Assembly (NCBI GenBank): GCA_963839165.1
Contig: CAWIUG010000005.1
Coordinates: 682,001 to 746,000, forward strand
Source of the DNA: DATFVA01 sp963839165
GTDB taxonomy: Bacteria; Bacteroidota; Ignavibacteria; Ignavibacteriales; Ignavibacteriaceae
Length of the DNA stretch: 64,000 nt
Direction: 5' to 3'
In this document: positions 16,487 to 26,643 of the stretch, one piece after another
How the letters are laid out: the number at the start of each line of letters is the position of its first letter
Numbering within the stretch: position 1 is the first letter of the stretch
Position numbers and translations under genes: made by a program
Notes under the pieces: generated by a model
Told to the model about the DNA's origin: nothing
What the model saw: only the letters and a program-made list of their open reading frames with translations
Databases searched by the model: none

Positions 16487-18304
16487 ATGTCTTTATTAAA
16501 GGCAAATAAAACTATTCCTGAACTCTATACATTCCTGACGGAGGAGTTCGGAAAAAACATGACGCGGCCTGTTATGATGAGGAAGGTCGATGGAGTATTT
16601 AAAGGAATTACCTATTCTGAATTTAAAGAAGAAACCGATAATTTTGCGTACGGACTGGCTGCGCTGGGAGTAAAGAAGGGGGATAAAATCGCGATCGTAT
16701 CTGAGAACAGGCCTGAATGGGTTTATTCTGATATGGGTTCCCTTTCATTAGGCGCTGTAGATGTTCCGATGTATCCTTCCCTTACCGCATCTTCCATCGA
16801 ATTTATACTTAATAATTCTGAATCGCGCGGAGTAGTTGTCTCCAATAAGTTTCAGCTGAATAAAATACTGAAATACAAAGATTCGCTGAGACATCTTGAT
16901 TTTATTATAATAATGAATGAAAAGGATGTAGAGCCGGATGTGCACTCACTTTACTCTTTCAAAGACGTTCAGGATATGGGAAGGATCTACAAAAACAATC
17001 ACCCCAGGTTCCTGAAAGAAAGCATAAAAAATGTTCATGAAGATGATCTCTGCACAATAATTTATACCTCAGGGACAACGGGTGAACCTAAAGGTGTAAT
17101 GCTTACCCACAAAAATATCTTATCAAACGTTAATTCGGCTCTCGAATCTTTTCCAATCTCACAGGATGATATTTTCCTATCTTTTCTGCCTCTCTGTCAT
17201 ATATTTGAAAGAATGGCCGGTTACTACACAGGATTCTCATCAGGCGGGATGATTTGTTATGCTGAAAGCATTGAGACAGTCGCAAACAATTTGTTAGAAA
17301 CAAAACCAACCATTCTTACGACAGTTCCGCGTCTTTTTGAAAGAATGTACTCGAAGATCATAAAAAACGTCGAAGCACAATCCACCACAAAACAGAAGAT
17401 ATTTAACTGGGCTATCTATGTAGGTAAACAGGCAGCAAAGAGCCGGAAGAATGGAAAGCTTAGTGCTGTTCTAGCTACAAAGTATAAAGCTGCCGACAAG
17501 CTGGTTCTGCACAAGCTGCGTGAAAGGCTGGGAGGTAGTTTAAGATTTTTTATTTCCGGCGGAGCCGCACTGGCGCCTGACCTCGGAGAATTCTTTGAGG
17601 CAGTGGGAATCCAAATTGTTGAGGGATACGGTCTAACCGAATCCTCACCCGTTATAGCCGCAAACCGCGTAGACGACTATAAATTCGGTACAGTCGGGAA
17701 AGTCTTTCCGGGTGTTGAGATCAAACTTGCTCCTGACGGTGAGATACTTGCCCGGGGACCGAACATAATGCAGGGGTATTACAAGAACAAAATGGAAACG
17801 GATGAAGTACTCAAAAACGGCTGGCTGCACACCGGAGATATCGGTGAATTTGATAAGGATGGTTTTCTGAGAATAACCGACAGGAAGAAACACCTGTTCA
17901 AAACTACCGCAGGAAAGTATATCGCACCTACACCGATTGAAAATCTTTTCTTATCCAGTAAGTATATAGATCAGTTTGTACTTATAGGCGACAGACGGAT
18001 GTTTCTCAGCGCGCTGATAGTACCTGATTATGAGGCAATAAAGGAGTATGCCGATTCTCATAAAATTAAATATAATGATATTGAGGAGCTTTCGGATAAA
18101 AAAGAGATCAGGGAACTGATGGAAAAAGAATTAGGCAAGATCCAGAAAAACCTGGCAAATTATGAGAAGGTCAGGAAATTCACACTCCTTGAAAAACCAT
18201 TTTCGCTTGAAACCGGCGAGATCACTCCGAGTATGAAGATAAAACGGAAAGTTGTTGAAGAGAAATACAGCGACAGGATTGAACAAATGTATTCCGGGTT
18301 CTAA
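16487..18304 (+). CDS. Long-chain acyl-CoA synthetase (AMP-forming)
   Basis: 605 residues. The adenylate-forming core motif is IIYTSGTTGEPKGVMLTH, followed by FLSFLPLCHIFER, ISGGAALAPDLGEF, VEGYGLTESSPV and WLHTGDIGEFDKDGFLRITDRKK. This is the bacterial family related to FAA1/ACSL that activates free fatty acids to acyl-CoA through an acyl-AMP. Its length and the LPLCHIFER segment fit long-chain substrates. The ATG at 16487, seven bases after GAGGGA, is preferred over the TTG three bases earlier. It probably sits at the inner membrane face. Confidence 0.93.
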   Translation: MSLLKANKTIPELYTFLTEEFGKNMTRPVMMRKVDGVFKGITYSEFKEETDNFAYGLAALGVKKGDKIAIVSENRPEWVYSDMGSLSLGAVDVPMYPSLTASSIEFILNNSESRGVVVSNKFQLNKILKYKDSLRHLDFIIIMNEKDVEPDVHSLYSFKDVQDMGRIYKNNHPRFLKESIKNVHEDDLCTIIYTSGTTGEPKGVMLTHKNILSNVNSALESFPISQDDIFLSFLPLCHIFERMAGYYTGFSSGGMICYAESIETVANNLLETKPTILTTVPRLFERMYSKIIKNVEAQSTTKQKIFNWAIYVGKQAAKSRKNGKLSAVLATKYKAADKLVLHKLRERLGGSLRFFISGGAALAPDLGEFFEAVGIQIVEGYGLTESSPVIAANRVDDYKFGTVGKVFPGVEIKLAPDGEILARGPNIMQGYYKNKMETDEVLKNGWLHTGDIGEFDKDGFLRITDRKKHLFKTTAGKYIAPTPIENLFLSSKYIDQFVLIGDRRMFLSALIVPDYEAIKEYADSHKIKYNDIEELSDKKEIRELMEKELGKIQKNLANYEKVRKFTLLEKPFSLETGEITPSMKIKRKVVEEKYSDRIEQMYSGF

Positions 18305-18316
18305 TCAGGAACCCGG
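18294..18316. terminator. Hairpin across the acyl-CoA synthetase stop codon
   Basis: A perfect 8-bp stem, CCGGGTTC / GAACCCGG, with a 7-base loop that contains the stop codon. It lies between convergent genes. There is no T-run, so it would be a weak terminator at best. Confidence 0.4.
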
Positions 18317-18337
18317 TATATGTGCTGGGCTCTCCGT

Positions 18338-19102
18338 TTATTTACCAAGGAACTCCATCATCGTTTTATGGATATGGCCATTGGTTGCCAGTATACGCCT
18401 GGTATAAATATCAATTTCCTCTCCGTTAAAACCCGTAACCATTCCCCCCGCCTCCTCAATAAGTAGTTTACCCGCGCAGATATCCCATGGATGAAGATAA
18501 ACCTCCCAGAAGCCGTCGAATACGCCGTTAGCCACGTAACAAAGATCAATTGCCGCGGATCCGAGCCGCCGTATTCCCCGGGAAGTTTTGGTTAAAGCAG
18601 CAAACTTCTCGAGAGCATTTTCCGGGTTATCGGATATGTTATAAGGGAAACCCGTTGCCAGGACACTATGCGCCAGGTTATCATTAGTACTAACCCGTAT
18701 TTGTTTAGAATCTGCAAAGGCGCCCCCGCCCTTTTCAGCAGAATAAATTATATCCTGCATAACATCATAAACCACTCCGGCAATGGTTACTCCGTTTTTC
18801 TGAAGTCCTATTGAAATAGAAAATATCGGCAGTCCATGCGCAAAGTTTGTAGTACCGTCAATGGGATCGACAACCCAGAGATATTCCGAATCATTTTTAG
18901 TTTCCCCGCCCTCTTCGGCCAGAATACTATGTGATGGATATTTCTTCGTAATAAAATCTTTAATATGCTTCTCGGAAGCCTTATCGATATCAGTAACCAG
19001 GTTGGCTTCATTAGTCTTATATTCTACTTTGAAATTCTTACCGAATCCTTCTCTTGCTATCTCCCCCGCTTCGCGGGAAATCTGAATTATATCCTGAATC
19101 AT
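18338..19102 (-). CDS. suhB: Inositol-1-monophosphatase family phosphatase
   Basis: 254 residues from the preferred ATG at 19102, which has an AAGGAT ribosome site. A longer reading frame would add 28 residues without one. Metal-binding motifs are LAEEGGE (Glu63-64), DPIDGTTNF (Asp79, Asp82) and HPWDICAGKLLIEEAGG near the end. It is a Mg2+-dependent, Li+-sensitive type phosphatase that hydrolyses myo-inositol 1-phosphate or related sugar phosphates. In bacteria the SuhB relatives also bind transcription antitermination complexes. Divergent from lon. Confidence 0.92.
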   Translation of the reverse strand: MIQDIIQISREAGEIAREGFGKNFKVEYKTNEANLVTDIDKASEKHIKDFITKKYPSHSILAEEGGETKNDSEYLWVVDPIDGTTNFAHGLPIFSISIGLQKNGVTIAGVVYDVMQDIIYSAEKGGGAFADSKQIRVSTNDNLAHSVLATGFPYNISDNPENALEKFAALTKTSRGIRRLGSAAIDLCYVANGVFDGFWEVYLHPWDICAGKLLIEEAGGMVTGFNGEEIDIYTRRILATNGHIHKTMMEFLGK

Positions 19103-19196
19103 TTTATCCTTTTTTTTATGAGCAAATATATAAAAATGCATATGTATTTCACGTGTCAGAGTTAAAACCGGCACTCTGGATGTCATTTTTAGTTCC

Positions 19197-19227
19197 TTGA
19201 TAGCCCAAATCCATTTTGGTATATTTC
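19197..19227 (+). promoter_or_regulatory. Candidate promoter of the lon gene
   Basis: TTG (19197-19199), 20-base spacer, TATATTTC (19220-19227). This close match to the Bacteroidota consensus lies upstream of the AGGAG site at 19255-19259. It supports placing the Lon start at 19266 rather than at the far-upstream codon of the open frame. Confidence 0.5.
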
Positions 19228-19265
19228 ATTACTTAAATAGAATACGAGAAAAGAAGGAGTTTACC

Positions 19266-21725
19266 TTGAAGAAAATGGATCAGATTGAAATTTCTGAATC
19301 TGGAGATAATTCGATTGTTGATAATATGCCGGAAATACTTCCGGTTTTGCCTTTAAGAGATATAGTAATATTTCCATATATGATTTTTCCTGTCCTTGTA
19401 GGCAGAGAACAGTCAATTCGTGCTGCCAATTATGCACTAGAAAATACAAAATACATTTTCCTTGCCACACAGAGAAAATCTAATATAGAAGATCCTAAAA
19501 AGGATGATATATACAGAGAAGGGACAATAGCGAAAATCGTTCAGATACTGAAGCTCCCTAACGGACTTATGAAGATACTTGTTGATGGTCTCCTTCAGGG
19601 AAAGATCAGGGAATTCACCAATAACCCCAGTTTTTTTGAGGCAAAGATAGAGGTTATTATACCAGCAGTCGAGAACGATCATGAAATGAATGCCCTGATA
19701 AGGCAGATGTCGCAGCTATTCAAAGAGTACGTAAAAATAAGCCGCAACATCCCCAACGAAACGGTTACCGCTTTTGAAAATATTGAAGAACCCGACAGAA
19801 AACTTTTTTACGTGGCTGCAAACATAAACCAGGGAATGGATGTGAAGCAGACAGTACTACAAAAGTTCACCCTCAAGGAACAGTTCTATGAAGTAATAAA
19901 GATTCTCAACTCTGAGATCGACATACTGAAGATTGAAAAAGAGATTGACAGCAAGGTGCAGGAGAATATTGCAAAGACCCAGAGGAAATTTATTATTCAG
20001 GAGCAGATTAAGATCCTTCAGGATGAACTTGGCGATGATGAAGACACGTCTCCTGAAATAGCCAAGCTGCGCGACCAGATCAGAAAAGCTAAAATGACGA
20101 AGGAAGCTGAGACAAAGGCACTTGAGGAACTCAACAAACTAAAGAAAACTCCCGCGATGTCGCCTGAGTCGACTGTTATCAGGAACTATCTTGAATGGCT
20201 GACGGAAGTTCCATGGTCAAAGAGGACAAAAGACAATCTGGACATTAAACATGTTCGGAAGATCCTCGATGAAGATCACTTTGCACTTGAAAAACCCAAG
20301 GAAAGAATTATAGAGCATATAGCTGTGCTCAATCTTGTAAAACACATGAGAGGTCAGATACTTTGTTTTGTGGGACCTCCGGGAGTTGGCAAAACCTCTC
20401 TGGGGAAATCTATAGCGAGAGCCCTTGGAAGAAAGTTCGTCAGGATCAGCCTCGGAGGCGTCAGGGATGAAGCCGAAATCAGAGGTCACAGAAGAACTTA
20501 TATCGGTTCTATGCCCGGAAAGATTGTACAGTCGATGAAAAAAGCAGGAACAATAAATCCTGTTATGCTGCTCGATGAAATTGATAAGATGAGCATGGAT
20601 TTCCGCGGTGATCCATCTTCCGCAATGCTTGAGGTTCTCGATCCCGAACAGAATCATACGTTTAACGATCATTACCTTGAGGTGGATTTTGATCTTTCCC
20701 AGGTAATGTTCATTACCACCGCAAATGTAAGGTATAATATTCCTCTTCCACTACAGGACAGGATGGAGATAATAGAACTTCCGGGATACCTTGAGCATGA
20801 TAAAACTGAAATTGCTAAAAGGCATATACTTCCAAAACAGCTGGAAGCACACGGACTTGTAAACAAGCATGTCGAGTTCAGGGATGAGGCAATCAAAAAA
20901 ATTATCTCTGAATACACACGCGAAGCAGGAGTTAGAAACCTTGAAAGAGAAATTGCCTCTGTCTGCCGTAAGCTTGCACGTGATATCGTATTAAGCGAAT
21001 CGTCAAACGGTAAACCAAAGGCTAAAAAGATCTCTAAGTTCGTTGTGGATGAAGCTAAAATAGAAGATTATCTGAAAGTTCCGCGCTACCGACATCAGAA
21101 ACACTTTTCTGAGAAAAGAGTAGGCAGCGTTACTGGATTAGCTTGGACAAGCGTTGGCGGCGAACTTCTGAGTGTGGATGTAACTATTATGAACGGAGCA
21201 GAGAGACTTACACTTACCGGACAGCTTGGAAATGTAATGAAAGAATCCGCACAGGCTGCATTAAGTTATATCCGTTCAAATGCTAAGAAACTTCACCTTA
21301 ATCCCGATTTCTTCAAAGGAAAAGAAGTGCATATCCATCTGCCGGAGGGTGCTATTCCAAAGGACGGACCTTCAGCTGGTATCACGATGTCGATGGCTCT
21401 ATTGTCGGCAGTAAGCGGTAAACCCGCAACTAACGATGTAGCAATGACCGGGGAAATTACCCTTCGCGGAAACATCCTGCCGATAGGAGGTCTGAATGAA
21501 AAACTCCTCGCGGCCAAGCGAAATAATATCAGAAGAGTTCTTATCCCTAAGGACAACGAGATCGACCTTAAGGAGATCCCCAATGAAGTGAAAGAAGGAC
21601 TCGAGATAATTTCACTTGACCACATTGAAGATGCAATCCCTTATGTATTCCCTGATATGAAAAAACCGGCAAAAAGAACAGCGAAGAAAAAAACTACGCG
21701 TACTTCAGGTAAGAAGAAGAAGTAA
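19266..21725 (+). CDS. lon: ATP-dependent protease Lon
   Basis: 819 residues from TTG at 19266, six bases after AGGAG. The N-terminal LON substrate domain (LPVLPLRDIVIFPYM) precedes a coiled helical region and the AAA+ module: Walker A GPPGVGKTS near residue 370, Walker B MLLDEIDKM. The proteolytic domain has the Ser703 (DGPSAG) and Lys746 (GGLNEKLLAA) dyad, 43 residues apart as usual. It degrades misfolded and regulatory proteins in the cytoplasm. The last 20-odd residues form an unusual lysine/arginine-rich tail absent from most Lon proteins. The next gene starts immediately after the stop codon. Confidence 0.96.
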   Translation: MKKMDQIEISESGDNSIVDNMPEILPVLPLRDIVIFPYMIFPVLVGREQSIRAANYALENTKYIFLATQRKSNIEDPKKDDIYREGTIAKIVQILKLPNGLMKILVDGLLQGKIREFTNNPSFFEAKIEVIIPAVENDHEMNALIRQMSQLFKEYVKISRNIPNETVTAFENIEEPDRKLFYVAANINQGMDVKQTVLQKFTLKEQFYEVIKILNSEIDILKIEKEIDSKVQENIAKTQRKFIIQEQIKILQDELGDDEDTSPEIAKLRDQIRKAKMTKEAETKALEELNKLKKTPAMSPESTVIRNYLEWLTEVPWSKRTKDNLDIKHVRKILDEDHFALEKPKERIIEHIAVLNLVKHMRGQILCFVGPPGVGKTSLGKSIARALGRKFVRISLGGVRDEAEIRGHRRTYIGSMPGKIVQSMKKAGTINPVMLLDEIDKMSMDFRGDPSSAMLEVLDPEQNHTFNDHYLEVDFDLSQVMFITTANVRYNIPLPLQDRMEIIELPGYLEHDKTEIAKRHILPKQLEAHGLVNKHVEFRDEAIKKIISEYTREAGVRNLEREIASVCRKLARDIVLSESSNGKPKAKKISKFVVDEAKIEDYLKVPRYRHQKHFSEKRVGSVTGLAWTSVGGELLSVDVTIMNGAERLTLTGQLGNVMKESAQAALSYIRSNAKKLHLNPDFFKGKEVHIHLPEGAIPKDGPSAGITMSMALLSAVSGKPATNDVAMTGEITLRGNILPIGGLNEKLLAAKRNNIRRVLIPKDNEIDLKEIPNEVKEGLEIISLDHIEDAIPYVFPDMKKPAKRTAKKKTTRTSGKKKK

Positions 21726-22214
21726 ATGTCAGAAACCCTGGTTGTAAATAACAAACTTTCTGAGGATGAGCAATACCGTCTCCTTGGAAAGCAGCTAAGA
21801 TCTCTCCTTAATAAAGAAGAGCATATTTTATCTAACCTGTCAAATTTTACAGCCGCATTAAAGCAGACATTCGAAAAAATCAGCTGGGCAGGTTTTTATC
21901 TTTTTGACGGGAAGAAATTATACCTGGGTCCTTTCCAGGGCAAAGTTGCCTGCACGGTTATTGAAATCGGGAAGGGAGTTTGCGGTACAGCAGCAGAAAA
22001 GATGAAAACGATGATAGTGGAAGATGTGGATCAGTTTCCGGGACATATTGCCTGCGACCCTGAGTCGAGATCCGAAATAGTTATACCTATCATAAAAGAC
22101 AACAAGTTGTACGGTGTACTCGACCTTGACAGCATGAACATCGGATCTTTTAATGAACTTGACGGGAAATATTTAGAGGAATACTGCAGGTTTCTTTCCT
22201 CTGAAATAATTTAA
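21726..22214 (+). CDS. msrC: Free methionine-(R)-sulfoxide reductase (GAF domain)
   Basis: 162 residues forming one GAF domain. WAGFYLF and SEIVIPIIKDNKLYGVLDLDS are typical. The three cysteines of the fRMsr family are in place: Cys76 (KVACTV), Cys86 (KGVCGT) and Cys110 (HIACDPESRSE), spaced 10 and 24 residues apart as in characterised enzymes. It reduces free L-methionine-(R)-sulfoxide in the cytoplasm, using thioredoxin. The ATG directly follows the lon stop with no gap, so translation is probably coupled and both serve oxidative or protein damage. Confidence 0.93.
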   Translation: MSETLVVNNKLSEDEQYRLLGKQLRSLLNKEEHILSNLSNFTAALKQTFEKISWAGFYLFDGKKLYLGPFQGKVACTVIEIGKGVCGTAAEKMKTMIVEDVDQFPGHIACDPESRSEIVIPIIKDNKLYGVLDLDSMNIGSFNELDGKYLEEYCRFLSSEII

Positions 22215-22242
22215 GAATAACATCAAATAATTTTATCACCTG

Positions 22243-23880
22243 ATGGAATATTTAGTAACTGCGAGAAAATGGCGCCCTCAGAAATTCAGCGATGTGGTTG
22301 GACAGGAACACATAACCGCAACGCTGAAAAACGCAATTAAAACAAACAGGATTGCTCACGCATACCTGTTTACGGGTCCACGCGGAGTAGGCAAAACAAC
22401 GACGGCAAGGATACTAGCAAAAACTCTAAACTGCCTTAATCCTAAAGACGCAGAACCCTGCAATGAATGTGAAATGTGCAAATCCATCCTCAGTTCACAG
22501 TCGCTTGATATTATTGAAATCGATGCCGCGTCCAACAGGGGCATTGATGAAATCAGGACGTTAAGGGAATCCGTTAAGTATGCGCCAACCAAAGGAAAGT
22601 ATAAAGTCTACATCATAGATGAAGTTCACATGCTTACCCGCGAATCTTTCAACGCATTTCTGAAAACACTGGAAGAGCCACCGGGACATACCATCTTCAT
22701 ATTCGCAACAACGGATGTACATAAAGTCCCGCTAACCATTATCTCAAGGTGCCAGAGGTTCGACTTCAGACGGATCAAGATGAATACAATCAAGGACCTT
22801 CTTGGCGAAATAGCAAAAGAAGAACAGATTGAAATAGATGATAAGACACTTACAATAATTGCCCGTAAAGCAGATGGAGCTTTGAGGGACGCCGAGAGCT
22901 ATTTCGATCAGGTTGTTTCATTCTGCGGAAATAAGATAGATCCTTCGACAGTTTCCCAGATGCTTAACCTCGTTGACGATGAACTGTTCTTTATGATATC
23001 GGATGCCGTGCTTCAGAAAAACTTTAAGACAGTTTTTGAAGTAACAAAAATACTGTATGAGAACGGATGGGATTTTGTAGATTTCATTGACGGACTCACC
23101 GAACATTTCAGAAATATTCTCACAGTAATCCTAACCGGCAGGACCGAATTGATTGAAACAGCAGAAGTATACCGGGAGAAATACATACATTACCTCGACA
23201 GCTTTAATGAAGGAGATATGCTCAGACTTCTGAATTTCCTTAACAAGGTCAGGCAGGAACTAAGATTTTCTCAGAATCAAAAGCTGAAAGTTGAAATATC
23301 CCTGAGCCACCTTATAGGACTTGAAAAATCTACCACGATCTCCGGAATGATAAACGGGCTCGGTGAAAAAAAAAGTCCTGACATAAAAAATACCGCACCT
23401 TCATCCTTCAAAGTTAATTATCCCCCAAAAACCGCTTCTGCACCTCAGCGTGCAGCTGTTAAGAGCGGTGGGAGGCAAACAACTATTCATGAAAAAGCAT
23501 CACAGACCGGGATCCCCTCAACATTAAATCTAGCATCAGTAAAAGAAAGATGGGAGGGCTTTATTGATGCGGTAATGAAAGAAAAGGCTCTGATTTTTGG
23601 TCCTTTTCTGAGTAGTGTTGAAGTCGCGTCACTCAATGCCAATAACCTCGAAATTATCTCTTCAGACTCTCATGCTCAGAATATTGTAGAGAATGATAAA
23701 GACTATATTTCGAAAAAAACCACAGAATACTTCGGAAAAAAACTGAATTTTATTGTTAAGCTTACCGACAAACCCCGGACGGAGAATAGTCACCTTAAAA
23801 TTACGAAAGAGATCAACCTGAATGATGATCCTTATATTAATGCAATAATATCGGAACTCGGAGGAGAAATGATAGAGTAA
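22243..23880 (+). CDS. dnaX: DNA polymerase III gamma/tau subunit
   Basis: 545 residues. The N-terminal AAA+ clamp-loader part begins YLVTARKWRPQKFSDVVGQEHI. It has Walker A GPRGVGKTT (45-53), a four-cysteine zinc module (Cys64, 73, 76, 79), DEVHML and the SRCQRF sensor. A Ser/Pro/Lys-rich linker near residues 370-430 leads to the C-terminal tau-like part that would contact DnaB and polymerase alpha. It loads the beta clamp. I saw no obvious slippery sequence that must yield a short gamma form, though the lysine codons around 23367-23378 (AAAAAAAA) could slip. Confidence 0.94.
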   Translation: MEYLVTARKWRPQKFSDVVGQEHITATLKNAIKTNRIAHAYLFTGPRGVGKTTTARILAKTLNCLNPKDAEPCNECEMCKSILSSQSLDIIEIDAASNRGIDEIRTLRESVKYAPTKGKYKVYIIDEVHMLTRESFNAFLKTLEEPPGHTIFIFATTDVHKVPLTIISRCQRFDFRRIKMNTIKDLLGEIAKEEQIEIDDKTLTIIARKADGALRDAESYFDQVVSFCGNKIDPSTVSQMLNLVDDELFFMISDAVLQKNFKTVFEVTKILYENGWDFVDFIDGLTEHFRNILTVILTGRTELIETAEVYREKYIHYLDSFNEGDMLRLLNFLNKVRQELRFSQNQKLKVEISLSHLIGLEKSTTISGMINGLGEKKSPDIKNTAPSSFKVNYPPKTASAPQRAAVKSGGRQTTIHEKASQTGIPSTLNLASVKERWEGFIDAVMKEKALIFGPFLSSVEVASLNANNLEIISSDSHAQNIVENDKDYISKKTTEYFGKKLNFIVKLTDKPRTENSHLKITKEINLNDDPYINAIISELGGEMIE

Positions 23881-23970
23881 AGTCCTGAAAACAGGCAAAA
23901 TTCATCACTTCCCCTGATGTTTCCTCCTCCGAACTTTTTGATAAATATTTGAATATGTGTATTTTAGTAA

Positions 23971-24657
23971 ATGGCCAAAAATTTAATAATTGCGATTGAC
24001 GGTCCTGCCGGAAGCGGTAAAAGTACTTCTGCCAAACTTGCTGCGCAAAAACTGGGCTACCTTTACATAGATACAGGAGCTATGTACAGAGCTGTTACTT
24101 TTTTATCTATAAAAAAAAAACTGCAATCGGACAGTGAGATTACCCGACTGGCCGAATCTATTGATATAACGCTGAATTTTGATAAAGGATTTACACAGGT
24201 TATCGCAGACGGTACTGATATAACCGATGAACTAAGATCATATGAAGTAAATACGAAAGTAAGTGACGTCAGCAAGATCGAAGGTGTAAGGAAAGCTCTG
24301 GTAAGTAAGCAGAAAGAATTTGCGGCACGCGGTACAGGAATAGTGATGGAAGGCCGGGATATCGGAACGGTAGTTTTTCCGAATGCAGATGTAAAAATTT
24401 TTCTAACCGCTGCAATAGATCAGCGGGTTGACAGAAGATCAAAAGAATATAAGAGCCAGGGAATAGACATCCCTGTTGAAAACATTAAAGAGAACCTGGA
24501 ACAGCGCGACAGGATTGATTCCACGAGGGAAGTTAGTCCTCTTCTAAAAGCTTCAGACGCCGTTGAAATTGATACCTCAGCTGTAACGATTGAAGAACAG
24601 GTTCAGCTTATTCTGGAAGAAGTAAGGAAAAAAGAAAAGTTTATTAAGTCATCATAA
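23971..24657 (+). CDS. cmk: Cytidylate kinase
   Basis: 228 residues. The P-loop is IAIDGPAGSGKST, followed by YIDTGAMYRAVT, and GRDIGTVVFPNADVKIFLTA in the core. ERSKEY/QRDRIDSTREVSPL-type segments fit the CMP-binding lid. It phosphorylates CMP and dCMP. Position immediately before rpsA is a widely conserved arrangement. An upstream TTG/TATTTTAG pair (23938-23967) would place the transcription start almost at the ATG, so I do not call it a promoter. Confidence 0.94.
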   Translation: MAKNLIIAIDGPAGSGKSTSAKLAAQKLGYLYIDTGAMYRAVTFLSIKKKLQSDSEITRLAESIDITLNFDKGFTQVIADGTDITDELRSYEVNTKVSDVSKIEGVRKALVSKQKEFAARGTGIVMEGRDIGTVVFPNADVKIFLTAAIDQRVDRRSKEYKSQGIDIPVENIKENLEQRDRIDSTREVSPLLKASDAVEIDTSAVTIEEQVQLILEEVRKKEKFIKSS

Positions 24658-24750
24658 TCAAATTATGTTCAATTAAATATTTGCGGCGATGTTCATTCAG
24701 ATGACTTGGAATATTCGGCTGCAGAAAAATTATATATATCAGGAGGATTA

Positions 24751-26571
24751 ATGTCCGAAGAGACAAAAGAGAAGACCAGAGGAATGGTAACTGAAAAGGA
24801 TTACGAAAAAGCAAAAAGAAACTTTGAGAATGAAGAATATTCTCAGGAGGAATTTCTTACTCTAGCCAGGCTTTATGCAGACTCTTTCAGAGATGTTAAA
24901 GAAGGTGAACTTGTAAAAGGCAAGATTGTAAAAATCGTAGGTGATAATGTTATCATCGATGTTGGATTTAAATCCGAAGGCTCAATACCCAAGAACGAAT
25001 TCCGTGAAGACGAAGAAATTAAGATAGGAAACGAAGTTGAAGTAGTTCTTGAAAGCGTTGAGGATCAGGAAGGAAACCTTGTTTTAAGCAAACAGAGAGC
25101 AGACTTCCTAAGAATATGGGAAAAAGTTGTAAGTGCTCACGAAACAGGCGAGATACTGCAGGGCAAGATCATCAAACGTATAAAGGGTGGAATGGTTGTA
25201 GACCTTATGGGAATGGAAGCATTCCTTCCAGGTTCACAGATCGATATTCGTCCCATCAGAGATTTTGATGCGTTCGTAGGCCAGACGATGGATTTCAAGG
25301 TTGTTAAGGTTAATATCCCGACCGAGAATGTTGTTGTTTCGCATAAAGTACTGGTTGAAGAAGAAATTGCTGACCAGAGAAACGCAATACTTGAGAGTCT
25401 GGAAAGAGGACAGATACTTGAAGGAACAGCTAAAGCTATTACAGACTTCGGTGTATTCGTTGATCTCGGTGGAGTTGATGGTTTAATTCATATAACAGAC
25501 CTCAGCTGGGGCAGAATCAATCATCCTAATGAAGTTGTTAAACTTGATCAGACTATTAAGGTAGTTGTTACCGACTTTGATGAGGAGAAAAAGAGAATAT
25601 CATTAAGTCTTAAGAAACTTCTCCCCCATCCATGGGAAAACATCGAAGAAAAATATAAAGTTGGTGATAAGGTTTCAGGAAGAGTTGTATCACTCACAGA
25701 TTACGGTGCTTTCATTGAGATCGAAAAAGGTATCGAAGGTTTAATTCATAATTCCGAGATGAGCTGGACTCAGCACATCAAACATCCTTCACAGGTTGTA
25801 GCGATGGGACAGATAGTTGAAGCTGTAATCCTCAGTCTTGACAAAGAGGAGAAAAAAATCTCTCTCGGCATCAAACAGCTAGAGCCGGATCCATGGGAAT
25901 CGCTAATGCAGAAATACCCTGTAGGATCCCAGCATTCAGGTATTGCAAGAAACCTGACAAACTTCGGTGTGTTTGTTGAACTTGAGCCCGGAGTTGACGG
26001 ATTGGTGCATATATCAGATCTGAGCTGGACAAAGAAAATACGTCACCCCGGTGAAGTTGTTAAAAAAGGTGAAAAGCTTGATGTTATAGTCCTTGGAGTT
26101 GATGTAGAACAGAGAAAAATATCTCTGGGTCACAAACAGGTTCAGGATAACCCCTGGAATAACTTTGAGAAAGACTACAACGTCGGTACAATCACTGAAG
26201 GCAAGGTTGTAAGAATTATCGAAAAAGGCCTAATCGCTGAACTGCCGGAAAAGGTTGACGGTTTCGTACCTACAAACCAGCTGGCAACTAACAAAGTAAA
26301 AAACATTGCTAATCACTTCCCTGTTGATGATGTTATACCTTTAAAGGTTATTGAATTTGACAAAGAGAACAAGAAGATTGTTCTCAGCGCAATAGCCGTG
26401 CTGAAGGAAAAATCAGAACAGGAAATAAGAGAATATCTCGATAAACATAAACTCGACAGAGTTTCTGTGGAAGAGGTAATGAGTACTGAAACGGGCGCTA
26501 TTGACTCCTCTGATTTCCCGATCTTCGAGCTGCCCGATGATCAGCGTTCAAGCAAGCAGGATAATTCTTAA
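24751..26571 (+). CDS. rpsA: 30S ribosomal protein S1
   Basis: 606 residues from ATG at 24751, which has a strong AGGAGG site four bases upstream; the open frame extends 15 codons further but without a site. Six S1 (OB-fold) repeats are visible, each opening like VGDKVSGRVVSLTDYGAFIEI and closing with GLIHxSxxSW. The last is degenerate, as usual. The first two repeats bind the ribosome, the others mRNA. It is followed by a strong terminator. Expression is probably high. Confidence 0.96.
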   Translation: MSEETKEKTRGMVTEKDYEKAKRNFENEEYSQEEFLTLARLYADSFRDVKEGELVKGKIVKIVGDNVIIDVGFKSEGSIPKNEFREDEEIKIGNEVEVVLESVEDQEGNLVLSKQRADFLRIWEKVVSAHETGEILQGKIIKRIKGGMVVDLMGMEAFLPGSQIDIRPIRDFDAFVGQTMDFKVVKVNIPTENVVVSHKVLVEEEIADQRNAILESLERGQILEGTAKAITDFGVFVDLGGVDGLIHITDLSWGRINHPNEVVKLDQTIKVVVTDFDEEKKRISLSLKKLLPHPWENIEEKYKVGDKVSGRVVSLTDYGAFIEIEKGIEGLIHNSEMSWTQHIKHPSQVVAMGQIVEAVILSLDKEEKKISLGIKQLEPDPWESLMQKYPVGSQHSGIARNLTNFGVFVELEPGVDGLVHISDLSWTKKIRHPGEVVKKGEKLDVIVLGVDVEQRKISLGHKQVQDNPWNNFEKDYNVGTITEGKVVRIIEKGLIAELPEKVDGFVPTNQLATNKVKNIANHFPVDDVIPLKVIEFDKENKKIVLSAIAVLKEKSEQEIREYLDKHKLDRVSVEEVMSTETGAIDSSDFPIFELPDDQRSSKQDNS

Positions 26572-26592
26572 CAGAATTTCCGGATTATTACA

Positions 26593-26618
26593 GAGCGGGA
26601 ATTACCTCCCGCTCTTTT
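26593..26618 (+). terminator. Terminator of rpsA
   Basis: An 8-bp stem GAGCGGGA / TCCCGCTC with a 6-base loop followed by TTTT, about 20 bases after the rpsA stop codon. Confidence 0.88.
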
Positions 26619-26643
26619 AATTTTAAATAACCATAATTTCAGA

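Noticed and set aside
23938..23967. Promoter directly before cmk
   Set aside because: The elements fit the consensus but would place the transcription start at the ATG, leaving no leader.
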